Numbered from the stretch's first letter, positions 48,320 through 58,072 are shown. The stretch is DNA of 64,000 nt from Stutzerimonas azotifigens DSM 17556 (GCF_000425625.1 NZ_KE384411.1:116405-180404), one strand, 5' to 3'. A program made the numbers and translations. The notes: a model not told the origin generated them from the sequence alone.

Positions 48320-48346
48320 ATAGACCCGGGCTCTACGCAAAAGTTC
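48320..48346 (-). promoter_or_regulatory. AlgU/sigma-E-type promoter of algU
   Basis: On the minus strand GAACTT (48346-48341), a 16-nt spacer and TCTAT (48324-48320) match the sigma-E/AlgU consensus GAACTT-N16-TCTRA, about 60 bp upstream of the algU start. AlgU autoregulation is well established in P. aeruginosa. A second GAACTT at 48509-48504 with a weaker TCAAT -10 could be another promoter. The rest of the 421-bp algU-nadB gap (48261-48681) shows no gene. Confidence 0.75.
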
Positions 48347-48681
48347 CCCTCCTAGCAAGCCATCCTGCAAAAAACCAATAGATACGAGCGCTCATCACCC
48401 TGCCGCCGGCCTCTCCCTGCACCCACGGTGCTGCCGGGCCGCCTATGTGCATAGCCAGCCTGACTGCTCGGGCAACTGTCTATTGACGGCCCGCATGGAA
48501 GAAAAGTTCCGACGTATGGTAGAGGCGCAGCGCGTTACATTGCCGTCGCCAACGGCCTTTGGCAAAGCCGGTTAGGATACGACGTGTTTCGGTCGCGCAC
48601 AGCATCGAGCGTTACCGCCCGTCTATTTAGGCCATACCGACGACCGATATACTAGGCGGCGCCCCTCATCTGGTATCCGAC

Positions 48682-50292
48682 ATGAGCCACTACTACCAAC
48701 ATGACGTGCTGGTCATCGGCAGCGGCGCTGCCGGCCTCACCCTGGCCCTCACACTGCCCCAGTCGCTGAACATCGCCGTGCTGAGCAAGGGCGACCTGGC
48801 CAACGGCTCCACCTTCTGGGCCCAGGGCGGCGTCGCCGCCGTGCTGGATGCCGGCGACACCGTGGACTCGCACGTCGCCGACACCCTCGATGCCGGCGCC
48901 GGGCTCTGCCGCGAGGAGGCCGTACGCTTCACCGTGGAGCACAGCCGCGAAGCCATCCAGTGGCTCATCGACCAGGGCGTGCCCTTCACCCGCGACGAGC
49001 AGCATCAGGAAGAGGGCTTCGCCTTCCACCTTACCCGCGAAGGCGGCCACAGCCACCGGCGCATCATCCACGCCGCGGATGCCACCGGCGCGGCGATCTT
49101 CAACACCCTGCTCGCGCGCGCCCGCCAGCGGCCGAACATCGAGCTGCTCGAGCAGCGCGTAGCGGTGGACCTGATCACCGACCGCAAGCTGGGCCGCGAC
49201 GGCGGGCGCTGCCTGGGCGCCTACGTGCTCGACCGCCAGACCGGCGAGGTGGATACCTTCCAGGCGCGCTTCGTGGTGCTCGCCACCGGCGGCGCGGCCA
49301 AGGCCTACCTCTACACCAGCAATCCCGACGGCGCCTGCGGCGACGGCATCGCCATGGCCTGGCGCGCCGGCTGCCGGGTCGGCAACCTGGAGTTCAACCA
49401 GTTCCACCCCACCTGCCTCTACCACCCGCAGGCCAAGAGCTTCCTGGTGACCGAGGCCCTGCGCGGCGAAGGCGCGCTGCTCCGGCTGCCTTCGGGCGAG
49501 CGCTTCATGCCGCGCTTCGATCCGCGTGCCGAACTGGCCCCGCGGGACATCGTCGCGCGCGCCATCGACCACGAGATGAAGCGCCTGGGCGCCGACTGCG
49601 TCTACCTGGACATCAGCCACAAGCCGGCCGAGTTCATCAAGGCGCACTTCCCCACCGTCTACGAGCGCTGCCTCGACTTCGGCATCGACATCACCCGCCA
49701 GCCGATACCGGTGGTGCCGGCCGCGCATTACACCTGCGGCGGCGTGCTCGTCGACCAGCGCGGTCGCACCGACCTGCCCGGGCTCTACGCCATCGGCGAG
49801 ACCAGCTTCACCGGCCTGCACGGCGCCAACCGCATGGCCAGCAACTCGCTGCTCGAATGCTTCGTCTATGCCCGCTCGGCGGCCGCCGACATCGTCGCGG
49901 GCCTCGCCGAGACCCGCGCGCCCGAGCGGCTGCCGGCCTGGGATGCGAGCCAGGTCACCGACTCCGACGAGGACGTGATCATCGCGCACAACTGGGACGA
50001 GCTGCGGCGCTTCATGTGGGACTACGTGGGCATCGTGCGCACCGACAAGCGCCTGATGCGCGCCCAGCACCGCGTGCGCCTGCTGCTGAGCGAGATCGAC
50101 GAGTTCTACAGCAACTACCGCGTCAGCCGCGACCTGATCGAGCTGCGCAACCTGGCGCTGGTGGCCGACCTGATGATCCGCTCGGCGATGCAGCGCAAGG
50201 AAAGCCGCGGGCTGCACTACACCCTCGACCACCCCGGCCTGCTGCCGCAGGCGCGCGACACTATTCTGGTGCCGCCCACCTACGCCGACTGA
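48682..50292 (+). CDS. nadB: L-aspartate oxidase
   Basis: FAD enzyme of 536 aa that oxidises aspartate to iminoaspartate, the first step of NAD synthesis. FAD-binding N-terminus [42 protein letters not shown]-like segment [14 protein letters not shown] with the active-site residues; [45 protein letters not shown]-terminal helical domain about 430-536. It is divergent from algU, as in P. aeruginosa. Its 3' end overlaps ygfX on the other strand by 32 bp. Confidence 0.97.
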   Translation: MSHYYQHDVLVIGSGAAGLTLALTLPQSLNIAVLSKGDLANGSTFWAQGGVAAVLDAGDTVDSHVADTLDAGAGLCREEAVRFTVEHSREAIQWLIDQGVPFTRDEQHQEEGFAFHLTREGGHSHRRIIHAADATGAAIFNTLLARARQRPNIELLEQRVAVDLITDRKLGRDGGRCLGAYVLDRQTGEVDTFQARFVVLATGGAAKAYLYTSNPDGACGDGIAMAWRAGCRVGNLEFNQFHPTCLYHPQAKSFLVTEALRGEGALLRLPSGERFMPRFDPRAELAPRDIVARAIDHEMKRLGADCVYLDISHKPAEFIKAHFPTVYERCLDFGIDITRQPIPVVPAAHYTCGGVLVDQRGRTDLPGLYAIGETSFTGLHGANRMASNSLLECFVYARSAAADIVAGLAETRAPERLPAWDASQVTDSDEDVIIAHNWDELRRFMWDYVGIVRTDKRLMRAQHRVRLLLSEIDEFYSNYRVSRDLIELRNLALVADLMIRSAMQRKESRGLHYTLDHPGLLPQARDTILVPPTYAD

Positions 50293-50713
50293 ACTTCAGC
50301 CGCACGCGCAGGCGCCGGTGTTCGGCCGGCCCCATCGCATCGAAGGGAATGCACAATCCGCGGCTGCGCCAGGCGCCGGGCAGCCGCACGCGCAGCACCA
50401 CCGCCAGCGGCAGGGCCAGGCTGTCGGGGCGCAGCTGCACCGGCTGCCAGCCGTGCGCCCGGCTCCACAGCTGCCAGCCGGTCTCGTCGTGGCGCAACCC
50501 GCGCCAGGCCGCCGCGTCGCTGAGCAGCACGTACCGCGGCAGCGTCCACCACGCATGCACCGCGCACAGCGCCAGCACCAGAAGCTTCCAACCGGCCGGA
50601 AGAGCGCTGAGGGCGGTGGCCAGCACCGCCAGCGCCAGCACGCTCAGGTAGAGCCGCAGCAGCATCCGCGAGGGCTGCCAGCGGCACTCGAAGGTGTCAC
50701 TTCGGCTGGACAC
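50261..50713 (-). CDS. YgfX (CptA)-family small membrane protein
   Basis: Protein of 150 aa with two adjacent membrane segments near residues 18-58 ([39 protein letters not shown]) and a soluble C-terminal half. The arrangement directly after sdhE (ygfY) identifies it as YgfX-like. In E. coli YgfX/CptA with YgfY/CptB has been described as a toxin-antitoxin pair acting on cytoskeletal proteins, while the neighbour is also the flavinylation factor SdhE. It overlaps sdhE by 17 bp and nadB by 32 bp. Confidence 0.78.
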   Translation of the reverse strand: MSSRSDTFECRWQPSRMLLRLYLSVLALAVLATALSALPAGWKLLVLALCAVHAWWTLPRYVLLSDAAAWRGLRHDETGWQLWSRAHGWQPVQLRPDSLALPLAVVLRVRLPGAWRSRGLCIPFDAMGPAEHRRLRVRLKFSRRRWAAPE

Positions 50714-50951
50714 GGTCGAGAATCATGCGAACCATGCGCAGCAGATCCGCGTCTTCCGGCTCGCTGCGCTCCATGAACCAGCCGAACAGGTCCTGATCCT
50801 CGCAGGCGAGCAGCTTGCGGTAGCGCGCCTGGTCCTCGGCGTCGAGCTGCGGATAGACCTCCTTGACGAAGGGCACCAGCAGCACGTCGAGCTCCAGCAT
50901 GCCGCGTCGGCTATGCCAGAAAAGGCGATTGAGTTCGGTTTGATCGGTCAT
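50697..50951 (-). CDS. sdhE: FAD assembly factor SdhE (YgfY)
   Basis: Small cytosolic protein of 84 aa that helps attach FAD to succinate dehydrogenase. The conserved [14 protein letters not shown] lies at about residues 14-27 and [14 protein letters not shown] near 45-58, both diagnostic. ATG at 50951 gives the family start. First of a two-gene unit with ygfX. Confidence 0.93.
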   Translation of the reverse strand: MTDQTELNRLFWHSRRGMLELDVLLVPFVKEVYPQLDAEDQARYRKLLACEDQDLFGWFMERSEPEDADLLRMVRMILDRVQPK

Positions 50952-51064
50952 GGATAGCTCCTGTGAGTCGGCGCGCATTATATCGGCCGGTTGCGTGCCC
51001 GCCATCGGCTCGCCAGAGAATCGGCCTCTGCTATGATGGCGCTTCCCTTTCCTGGCGACCGACC

Positions 51065-52015
51065 ATGACCGATACCGCTTTCTTCTGCGCCCTGTCGCAC
51101 GAGGGTGTCCTGGCCGTCCGTGGCCCGGATGCCGCCAAGTTCCTACAGGGCCAGCTGACCTGCAACCTCAACTACCTGTCCGCCGAGCGCTCCAGCCTCG
51201 GTGCCCGCTGCACCCCCAAGGGCCGCATGCAGTCGAGCTTCCGCATCCTCGGCGAGGGCGACGGCTACCTGCTGGCGCTCGCCCGTGAACTGCTCGAGGG
51301 GCAGCAGGCGGACCTGAAGAAATACGCGGTGTTCTCCAAGTCGGCCATCGGCGACGAGAGCGACCGCTGGGCCCGCTTCGGTCTGGCCGGCGGCGACACG
51401 GCGCTGGTCACCCTCGGCCTCGACCTGCCGCAGGAACCGGACCGGGTCGCGCGCGCCGGCGAACTGCTCGCGGTACGGCTGTCCGACGGCCGCGCCGAGC
51501 TGTGGGCCCCGGCCGGGCAGGCCGAATCGATTCGCGGCCGGCTGGCCGCACAGCTGAGCGAAGCGCCGCTGGAACGCTGGCTGCTGGCGCAGGTGCGCGC
51601 CGGCATCGGCCAGGTGTTCGGCAGCACGCGCGAGCTGTTCATCCCGCAGATGATCAACCTGCAGGCGCTGGGCGGCGTCAGCTTCAAGAAGGGTTGCTAC
51701 ACCGGCCAGGAGATCGTGGCGCGCATGCAGTACCTGGGCAAGCTCAAGCGCCGCCTGCATCGCCTGTCGCTGGTCGACGTCGGGCAGACCGCCCTGCCCG
51801 CCCCCGGCGTCGAACTGTTTTCGCCGGTGCACGGATCGAGCGTCGGCGAGGTCGTGCTGGCCGCGCCGGCCGAACAGGGCATCGAGCTGCTCGCCGTGCT
51901 GCAGGAAGACGCCGCAGCCGACGGCCGCATCTACCTCGGCTCGCCCGACGGGCTGCCGCTCACCCCTCTGGATCTGCCGTACACCCTGGATGCCGATAAG
52001 GAAATCCAGCGCTGA
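51065..52015 (+). CDS. ygfZ: Folate-binding Fe-S cluster repair/assembly protein YgfZ
   Basis: GcvT-fold protein of 316 aa that binds tetrahydrofolate and supports certain Fe-S enzymes. The YgfZ signature [23 protein letters not shown] lies near residues 217-239; [16 protein letters not shown] is at the N-terminus. ATG at 51065 opens [14 protein letters not shown]. Divergent from sdhE, the normal neighbourhood. Confidence 0.94.
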   Translation: MTDTAFFCALSHEGVLAVRGPDAAKFLQGQLTCNLNYLSAERSSLGARCTPKGRMQSSFRILGEGDGYLLALARELLEGQQADLKKYAVFSKSAIGDESDRWARFGLAGGDTALVTLGLDLPQEPDRVARAGELLAVRLSDGRAELWAPAGQAESIRGRLAAQLSEAPLERWLLAQVRAGIGQVFGSTRELFIPQMINLQALGGVSFKKGCYTGQEIVARMQYLGKLKRRLHRLSLVDVGQTALPAPGVELFSPVHGSSVGEVVLAAPAEQGIELLAVLQEDAAADGRIYLGSPDGLPLTPLDLPYTLDADKEIQR

Positions 52016-52044
52016 ATGACTCAGCCTCATATAAAGGAATCGAC

Positions 52045-52881
52045 ATGAGCACCCTAGCCGACAAAGTCCAACTGGAGCTGACCCAGGCCATCGATCACGA
52101 CGCGCTGGTGCTGCCGACGCTGCCGGAAGTGGCCCTGCGCGTACGCGAAGCGGCCGAGGACCCGAACATCAGCATCCCGGCCATCTGCAAGGTGATCGGC
52201 AACGATGCGGCGCTGACCGCGCGCATCATCAAGGTGGTGAACAGCCCACTGCTGCGCACCAACCGCGAGATCAACGACCTGCAGATGGCGGTCTCGCGCC
52301 TGGGCATCAACTACACCTGCAACCTGGCGACCGGCCTGGCCATGGAACAGATGTTCCAGGCGACCACCGACGTGGTCGATCGCAAGCTGCGCGAAGTGTG
52401 GAACAAGAGCGCCGAGATCGCCGGGATCGCCTATGTGCTGTGCCGCCACTACACCCGCCTGATGCCGGACCAGGCGACGCTCGCCGGGCTGGTGCACCAG
52501 ATCGGCGTGCTGCCGATCCTGACCTATGCCGAGGAACACGGCGCGCTGCTGGCCGACTCCATCAGCCTGAACCGCGTGATTGAGAAGATCCATCCGATCA
52601 TCGGCGAGAAGATCCTGCGCACCTGGGACTTCCCCGAGCACATCGCCTGCGTGCCGGCGGCCTACCTGAACTTCACCCGCCACTCGCCCGCCGTCGACTA
52701 TGTCGACATCGTCCAGGTGGCGACCCTGCAGTCCTACATCGGCACCGAGCACCCGTTCGCCCGGCTCGACTGGAGCGGCATTCCCGCCTTCGCCAAGCTG
52801 GGGCTCGATCCGAACTCGCAGGCCGAGGACGACGAAGACCTCTCCGCGGCGATGGATGCCGCCATGGGCATGCTCCAGTAA
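52045..52881 (+). CDS. HDOD domain-containing protein
   Basis: Protein of 278 aa almost wholly made of one HDOD domain (about 20-215), an HD-fold without enzymatic metal ligands that is used in signalling. LPTLPEVALRVREAAEDPNISIPAICKVIGNDAALTARIIKVVNSPLL is the typical start. AAAGGAATCGAC precedes the ATG. No other signalling domain is present, so its partner is unknown. Confidence 0.9.
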   Translation: MSTLADKVQLELTQAIDHDALVLPTLPEVALRVREAAEDPNISIPAICKVIGNDAALTARIIKVVNSPLLRTNREINDLQMAVSRLGINYTCNLATGLAMEQMFQATTDVVDRKLREVWNKSAEIAGIAYVLCRHYTRLMPDQATLAGLVHQIGVLPILTYAEEHGALLADSISLNRVIEKIHPIIGEKILRTWDFPEHIACVPAAYLNFTRHSPAVDYVDIVQVATLQSYIGTEHPFARLDWSGIPAFAKLGLDPNSQAEDDEDLSAAMDAAMGMLQ

Positions 52882-53043
52882 CCGCTCCGGCGGGGCCGCC
52901 CGGCTCCGCCGCCTTTCCGCTTCTGCGTCGACCGTTCGACGGCCCGCAGGAACCGCCTTTCTCCGCCGCACGTCCGAACTCATGACGGTCAGCCGCACAC
53001 GCATGGCGTGCACGGCCCATGTTCAACGAGCAGGAGAAAAACA

Positions 53044-53556
53044 ATGATCCGACAATCCAGAGCCTTCCTCGCGGGCGCTCTCGCCCTTTTGTTCGCCTTT
53101 GCCAGCAGCCAGGCGCTGGCCCAGGCGGAAAGCTTCGTCGACGACGCCTCGGCCAAAGGCATGGCGGAAATCGAGACGGCCAGGCTGGCGCTGGAGAAGA
53201 GCCAGGCGCAGGACATCAAGGACTTCGCCAACCGCATGGTCGAGGACCACACCCAGGCCAACCAGACGCTCGCCCAGCTGGCCAGCGAGAAGAACCTGGA
53301 GATGTCCGACCGCGCCATGCTGATGGACAAGGCCAAGGCCATGATCCTGCAGCTGCGCGATGGCGAGAACTTCGACGAGGCCTACGCGAACAACCAGGTG
53401 GTCGCCCACGAGCAGACCATCGAGCTGTACCGCGAATACGTGAAGAGCGGCGAAAACCCCGACCTCAAGCAGTACGCCGAATCGACCCTGCCCAAGCTCG
53501 AGGAACACCTGAAGATGGCCAAGGAGCTGCAGACGAAGTACGCCGGCAAGAACTGA
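53044..53556 (+). CDS. DUF4142 exported protein
   Basis: Secreted protein of 170 aa with a signal peptide at about 1-25 (MIRQSRAFLAGALALLFAFASSQALA) and a helical DUF4142 (ferritin-like) domain: AESFVDDASAKGMAEIETARLALEKSQAQDIKDFANRMVEDHTQANQTL. Found widely in the periplasm of Proteobacteria; function not established. The upstream 162 bp shows no gene. AGGAG precedes the ATG. Confidence 0.85.
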   Translation: MIRQSRAFLAGALALLFAFASSQALAQAESFVDDASAKGMAEIETARLALEKSQAQDIKDFANRMVEDHTQANQTLAQLASEKNLEMSDRAMLMDKAKAMILQLRDGENFDEAYANNQVVAHEQTIELYREYVKSGENPDLKQYAESTLPKLEEHLKMAKELQTKYAGKN

Positions 53557-53605
53557 CGCCGGGGCGGCGGCGTTCGCGTCGCATCTTGGTCCGGCCCGGT
53601 CGTGG

Positions 53606-54301
53606 TCAGACCGTGGCCGGCAACCTCCAGTCGATGGGCGTCAGGCCGTGCTGCTGGAGGAACTTGTTGGCCCGGCTGAAATGCCCGTTGCCGAGAAAGC
53701 CACGGTGCGCCGACAACGGCGAGGGGTGCGCGGATTTCAGGATCAGATGGCGCGTCCCGTCGATCAGCTTGGCCTTGCTCTGCGCATGCGAGCCCCAGAG
53801 CATGAACACCAGGTGCGGCCGCTCAGCGCTGACCACCTCGATCACCCGGTCGGTGAAACGCTGCCAGCCTGCCTTGGCGTGAGAACCGGCCTGGCCCCGC
53901 TCCACCGTCAGCGAAGTGTTGAGCAGCAGCACGCCCTGGTCCGCCCAGGCCTGCAGATAGCCGTGGGCCGGCATGTCCAGGTTCAGGTCGCGCTTGATTT
54001 CCTTGTAGATGTTCTGCAGCGAGGGCGGCACCGCGACACCCGGCTGCACCGAGAAGCTCAGGCCGTGCGCCTGGCCAGGCCCGTGATAGGGATCCTGCCC
54101 GAGAATCACCACCTTGACCTTGTCCAGCGGCGTCGAATTGAGCGCGTTGAAGATCAGCGGGCCCGGCGGGAAGATCTGCTTGCCGGCGGTCTTCTCCTGG
54201 CGCAGGAAGTCGCGTAGCGCCTGCATGTAGGGCTGTTCGAATTCGTCGCGCAAGGCCTCCTTCCAGCTGGCCTCGAGCTTGATGCGATCTTCCTGGGTCA
54301 T
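53606..54301 (-). CDS. ung: Uracil-DNA glycosylase
   Basis: Family 1 UDG of 231 aa that removes uracil from DNA. Active-site [18 protein letters not shown] near residues 68-85 and the Leu-loop [13 protein letters not shown] near 193-205 are both present. Length is normal. Confidence 0.97.
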   Translation of the reverse strand: MTQEDRIKLEASWKEALRDEFEQPYMQALRDFLRQEKTAGKQIFPPGPLIFNALNSTPLDKVKVVILGQDPYHGPGQAHGLSFSVQPGVAVPPSLQNIYKEIKRDLNLDMPAHGYLQAWADQGVLLLNTSLTVERGQAGSHAKAGWQRFTDRVIEVVSAERPHLVFMLWGSHAQSKAKLIDGTRHLILKSAHPSPLSAHRGFLGNGHFSRANKFLQQHGLTPIDWRLPATV

Positions 54302-54444
54302 GCGATTCCTCCAAGGTGGCGCTGCACCCTAGATAAGCCGTGCCGCTGCTGTCAATTCGTGCGCCCGCGCGTCTGCGAGCTACGTCGAAAAGGGCCCGAC
54401 CCGGATCAGCCATTGCCCCCGCCGTAGGCTGGGTTATGCGCACA

Positions 54445-54531
54445 TGCATGTAGGGTGGGCCGGGCGGCGTTCCGCTTCAGCCCACCAATGGCCTCGTCGA
54501 CCCAACAGGCACCGGTGGGCTGAAGCCCACC
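54445..54531. repeat. GTGGGCTGAAGCCCAC-type intergenic repeat pair
   Basis: GTAGGGTGGGC at 54451-54461 and CTTCAGCCCACC at 54475-54486, then GGTGGGCTGAAGCCCACCC starting at 54514, form an interrupted and a compact palindrome. The same element occurs at 35883-35903. The 230-bp gap 54302-54531 shows no gene. The compact copy abuts the stop of the DsbA-like gene. Confidence 0.65.
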
Positions 54532-55179
54532 CTAGGGTCGGACGACTTGGCCCGAGCGCAGCAGTACCCGCTCCACCGCCTGGCGCAGCGCCGGATGGTC
54601 CACCGCTCCATGCAGTTGCACGCCATCCTCCAGCGGCTCGCCCGCCCGCCGCACCACCAGGGTCGGCACTGCCGAGATGTTCAGTTGCTCCGCGGTCTGG
54701 CGGTCGCTGAACACCTCTTCCAGATAGCGCCCGGTGTCGATCGCCTCGGCCAGCGCCTGCGGGTCCAGCCCCTGCTCGCGGCCGAGGTCGAGCAGCACGC
54801 TCTCTTCGCCGATGTCGCGCCCGTCCTCGAAGAAGGCCGCGAACAGCGCCTCGTGGACCGCCTGGAAGCGCCCGTGGTCGCGGGCGAACGCCGCCAGCTC
54901 GAAGGCCATGCGACTGCGCGGCTGCAGCGGCGGCAGCCGCAGGATCATCCGCCGCAGGTCGGCGAGCGGGTAGACCGCCCGGTCCCAGGTGCTCTGCAGG
55001 TAGTCGCCGGCAGGTTCCAGGGCCGGCATCGGCTCCGGGCGCAACTCGAACGCCGGCCAGCGCACCGCCACGGCATCGCCGAGGTCGGTCTGCAACTGCC
55101 TGATCACCGGTAGTTCGAGATAGCAGAACGGGCATACATAGTCGCTCCACACATCCAGCTGGATCTTCCGCGCCGTCAT
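54532..55179 (-). CDS. DsbA/FrnE-family thioredoxin-fold oxidoreductase
   Basis: Cytosolic DsbA-like protein of 215 aa. The active-site region is VWSDYVCPFCYLELPVIR (residues about 9-26), a CPFC motif as in FrnE/2-hydroxychromene isomerase-like proteins. NISAVPTLVVRRAGEPLEDGVQLHGAV near the C-terminus has the cis-Pro. No signal peptide. FrnE of Deinococcus and Streptomyces relatives act in redox stress or polyketide synthesis; the role here is unknown. ATG at 55179 is used because the longer reading adds a non-family leader. Confidence 0.85.
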   Translation of the reverse strand: MTARKIQLDVWSDYVCPFCYLELPVIRQLQTDLGDAVAVRWPAFELRPEPMPALEPAGDYLQSTWDRAVYPLADLRRMILRLPPLQPRSRMAFELAAFARDHGRFQAVHEALFAAFFEDGRDIGEESVLLDLGREQGLDPQALAEAIDTGRYLEEVFSDRQTAEQLNISAVPTLVVRRAGEPLEDGVQLHGAVDHPALRQAVERVLLRSGQVVRP

Positions 55180-55316
55180 CGCTGCCTCCGCATGAAGTCG
55201 GTACGGCAATCGACCGATTCGCGCCGCGCAAATTCCTGTCGGTTGCGTCAGACAACGGGAACATTGCCGGCGCTGGTCGGGCCAAAGGGCTAATGGACGA
55301 GCGAGCAGGTGCCACC

Positions 55317-55631
55317 ATGAGCAAGATGTTCAAACCGGATGCGGAGCAACCCTATTTCGACGCACCCGAGCACATTCCCCCGGGCAGCGACCACCAGATC
55401 CCGCACAGCCACCGCTGCCTGTACCAGGGCTACGACATCATCGTGCACCTGGTCGGCTACGAATATGAAAGCCTGGGGCAGACGCTCTGGGCGATGGGCG
55501 TCGAGATCGTCCGCGACCGGCAGATCCTCAGCCCGGTGCAGGTCGACCAGGAACGCCACTACCCGAGCGTGCAACAGGCGGCCGCGCGCGGCGTCGAATG
55601 GGGACGACAACTGGTCGACCAGCTCGGTTGA
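55317..55631 (+). CDS. Uncharacterised 104-aa protein
   Basis: Soluble protein of 104 aa, not recognised. It is polar with many His, Tyr and Asp residues: IPHSHRCLYQGYDIIVHLVGYEYESLGQTLWAMGVEIVRDRQIL. No membrane or signal segments. It is divergent from the DsbA-like gene and 58 bp before a crotonase gene in the same direction. The start at 55317 is preceded by GCAGGTG; an in-frame ATG at 55293 is also possible. Confidence 0.55.
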   Translation: MSKMFKPDAEQPYFDAPEHIPPGSDHQIPHSHRCLYQGYDIIVHLVGYEYESLGQTLWAMGVEIVRDRQILSPVQVDQERHYPSVQQAAARGVEWGRQLVDQLG

Positions 55632-55689
55632 CGCTTGTCGCGCACAGACGCTACAGACCGGTCGCATTCGCTGAAGGACGCGCACAACC

Positions 55690-56505
55690 ATGAGCACTGC
55701 CATCGAGCCCTATCAGTCCGGTGTCTTCGACCTCACCCACAAGCTCACCGTGGAAAAGCACGGGCATACCGCGCTGATCACCATCAACCACCCGCCGGCC
55801 AACACCTGGGATCGCGAATCCCTGATCGGCCTGCGGCAGGTGATCGAGCACCTGAACCACGACGACGACATCTACGCCCTGGTGATCACCGGCCAGGGCG
55901 ACAAGTTCTTCAGCGCCGGGGCCGACCTCAAGCAGTTCGCCGACGGCGACCGCCTGCGCGCGCGCGAGATGGCGCGCCGCTTCGGCGATGCCTTCGAGGC
56001 GCTGAGGTATTTCCGCGGCGTCTCCATCGCCGCGATCAACGGCTACGCCCTGGGCGGCGGGCTGGAGTGCGCGCTGGCCTGCGACCTGCGCATCGCCGAG
56101 CGCGCCCAGCTCGGGCTGCCGGAAGCGGGCGTCGGCCTGCTGCCCTGCGGTGGCGGCACCCAGGCGCTGGCCTGGCTGGTCGGCGAAGGCTGGGCCAAGC
56201 GCATGATCCTCTGCGGTGAACGGCTCAATGCCGAGACGGCGCTGCGCATCGGCCTGGTCGAACAGGTGGTCGAAAGCGGCGAGTCGCGCGGGCACGCGCT
56301 GCTGCTGGCGACCCGCGTCGCCCGCCAGAGTCCTGTCGCGGTACGCGAGATCAAGCCGCTGATCGATTGCGTGCGCAGCCGCGGCCCAGCGACCCTCGGC
56401 GCAGCCGAGCGCGAAGCCTTTGTCGAGCTGTTCGAATACGAGGACACCCGCGAAGGCGTCAACGCCTTCCTCGAGAAACGCGAGCCGGTCTGGCACAACC
56501 GCTGA
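55690..56505 (+). CDS. Enoyl-CoA hydratase/isomerase family protein
   Basis: Crotonase of 271 aa with both catalytic glutamates: Glu in ALGGGLECALACDLRI and Glu in LGLPEAGVGLLP. Oxyanion hole in FFSAGADLKQF. It is a plausible true hydratase or isomerase. In P. aeruginosa the equivalent region carries PA0745 (dspI, linked to cis-2-decenoic acid, a biofilm-dispersion signal) near nadB; the pairing with a second crotonase-like gene here is similar, but orthology cannot be proven by eye. The next gene starts 25 bp later. Confidence 0.88.
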   Translation: MSTAIEPYQSGVFDLTHKLTVEKHGHTALITINHPPANTWDRESLIGLRQVIEHLNHDDDIYALVITGQGDKFFSAGADLKQFADGDRLRAREMARRFGDAFEALRYFRGVSIAAINGYALGGGLECALACDLRIAERAQLGLPEAGVGLLPCGGGTQALAWLVGEGWAKRMILCGERLNAETALRIGLVEQVVESGESRGHALLLATRVARQSPVAVREIKPLIDCVRSRGPATLGAAEREAFVELFEYEDTREGVNAFLEKREPVWHNR

Positions 56506-56530
56506 CCGCCCACCACCGCCGGGACACGTC

Positions 56531-57637
56531 ATGAAGGTACGCTTCGAAGAACGCCCCGCCTTGCACGGCGCCCGCATCGGCATCGCCACCCTGGATGCCG
56601 AACTCAGCCTCAACGCGCTCGACCTGCCGATGATCGAGGCGCTGCTCGACCGGCTAGGCCAGTGGGCCGAAGACCCTGACCTGGTCTGCGTGCTGCTGCG
56701 CGGCGCCGGGCCGAAGGCCTTCTGCGCAGGCGGCGACGTGCGCCGGCTGGCGCAGGCCTGCCGGGAGCGTCCCGGCGAGGTGCCGCCGTTGGCGGCGCGC
56801 TTCTTCGCCGACGAGTACCGCCTGGACTATCGCCTGCACACCTATCCCAAGCCGCTGCTGTGCTGGGCGCACGGCTTCGTCATGGGCGGCGGCATGGGCC
56901 TGCTGCAGGGCGCGCGGGTGCGCATCGTCACCCCGGGCAGCCGCCTGGCCATGCCGGAGATCGGCATCGGCCTGTTCCCCGACGTCGGCGGCAGCTGGTT
57001 CCTGTCCCGCCTGCCCGGCCGGCTCGGCCTGTTCCTCGGTCTGACCGCCACCCAGCTGAACGCCGCCGACGCGCTCGATCTCGGCCTCGCCGACCGCTGC
57101 CTGCGCGATGACCAGCTCGACGAGCTGCTGCACGGGCTGGTGCAGATCAACTGGCGGGAGCAGAGCGCGCGGCAGCTCAACAGCCTGCTCCAGGCGCTGG
57201 CGCTGGACGCCCGGGACGCGCTGCCCGAGCCGCAACTGGCGCCACGCCGGGCGGCCATCGACGCGCTGCTCGACGTGGCTGACCTGCCCGGCGCCTGGCA
57301 TGCGCTGGTGTCCCGCCAGGGCGACGCAGACCCGCTGCTGGCCAAGGGCGCCGACACCCTCGCCGCCGGCTGCCCGCTCACTGCCCATCTGGTCTGGGAG
57401 CAACTGCGCCGCGGACGCTATCGGTCGCTGGCCGAAGTGTTCCGGATGGAATACGCCATGAGCCTGAACTGCTGCCGTCACCCCGAATTCGCCGAGGGCG
57501 TGCGGGCCCGGCTGATCGACAAGGACCAGCGCCCGAAATGGCACTGGCCCGAGGTCGACGAAGTGCCGCAGGCGGCGGTGGACGCGCATTTCCTGCCAAC
57601 CTGGCAAGGCGCCCATCCGCTCGCCGACCTGCTCTGA
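56531..57637 (+). CDS. 3-hydroxyisobutyryl-CoA hydrolase-like crotonase
   Basis: Crotonase superfamily protein of 368 aa, longer than ordinary hydratases and like HIBYL-CoA hydrolases. Conserved GFVMGGGMGLLQGARVRIVTPGSRLAMPEIGIGLFPDVGGSWFLSRLPG contains the family's Glu and Asp. The C-terminal domain (PLTAHLVWEQLRRGRYRSLAEVFRMEYAMSLNCCRHPEFAEGVRARLIDKDQRPKW) is diagnostic for the ECH_2/HIBCH group. It would act in valine breakdown. Same operon as the preceding crotonase. Confidence 0.88.
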   Translation: MKVRFEERPALHGARIGIATLDAELSLNALDLPMIEALLDRLGQWAEDPDLVCVLLRGAGPKAFCAGGDVRRLAQACRERPGEVPPLAARFFADEYRLDYRLHTYPKPLLCWAHGFVMGGGMGLLQGARVRIVTPGSRLAMPEIGIGLFPDVGGSWFLSRLPGRLGLFLGLTATQLNAADALDLGLADRCLRDDQLDELLHGLVQINWREQSARQLNSLLQALALDARDALPEPQLAPRRAAIDALLDVADLPGAWHALVSRQGDADPLLAKGADTLAAGCPLTAHLVWEQLRRGRYRSLAEVFRMEYAMSLNCCRHPEFAEGVRARLIDKDQRPKWHWPEVDEVPQAAVDAHFLPTWQGAHPLADLL

Positions 57638-57643
57638 CCGGGC

Positions 57644-58072
57644 TCAGTTTCGATAGGAGCGGAAATAGAACTGGCTGCGCGGCTGCGCATAGGGCTGGCG
57701 GTAGCCGTGATTGCGCCCGTAGCCAGGGTCCCGTCCGAAGCGGGAATCCCGGCGGGAGCGGTCGCGCCAGTCGTAACGGCGCTCGTGCGGATGGTCGAAG
57801 CGACGCGAGCCCGACCAGTCGCCCGGGCGGATGGTCCGCGGGTAGCTGTCGCGGTATTGCGGCGGCACGTAGGTCCGGCCGTTCGGCGGCAGGTTCTGCC
57901 GGTACTGCGGATGGTTCGAATAGGGGCTGCGTGGATCGTAGCGATACTGCTGGACCGGCTGTCGATAGCCGTCGCCTGGCTGGTACACCCAGACGCTGCC
58001 GCGCCAATCCCCCGCCTGGACCTGGCCGCCGAGCAGCAGACCGGCCGTGATCAGCAATGCCTTGAGCTTCAT
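57644..58072 (-). CDS. Short exported Arg/Tyr/Pro-rich protein (RcnB-like tendency)
   Basis: Secreted protein of 142 aa; signal peptide about 1-20 (MKLKALLITAGLLLGGQVQAG). The mature part is low-complexity and rich in Arg, Tyr, Pro and Gln (RFDHPHERRYDWRDRSRRDSRFGRDPGYGRNHGYRQP), with no clear domain. It loosely resembles RcnB/periplasmic basic proteins in composition only. ATG at 58072 gives the signal peptide. It is tail to tail with the hydrolase gene, 6 bp apart. Confidence 0.65.
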   Translation of the reverse strand: MKLKALLITAGLLLGGQVQAGDWRGSVWVYQPGDGYRQPVQQYRYDPRSPYSNHPQYRQNLPPNGRTYVPPQYRDSYPRTIRPGDWSGSRRFDHPHERRYDWRDRSRRDSRFGRDPGYGRNHGYRQPYAQPRSQFYFRSYRN

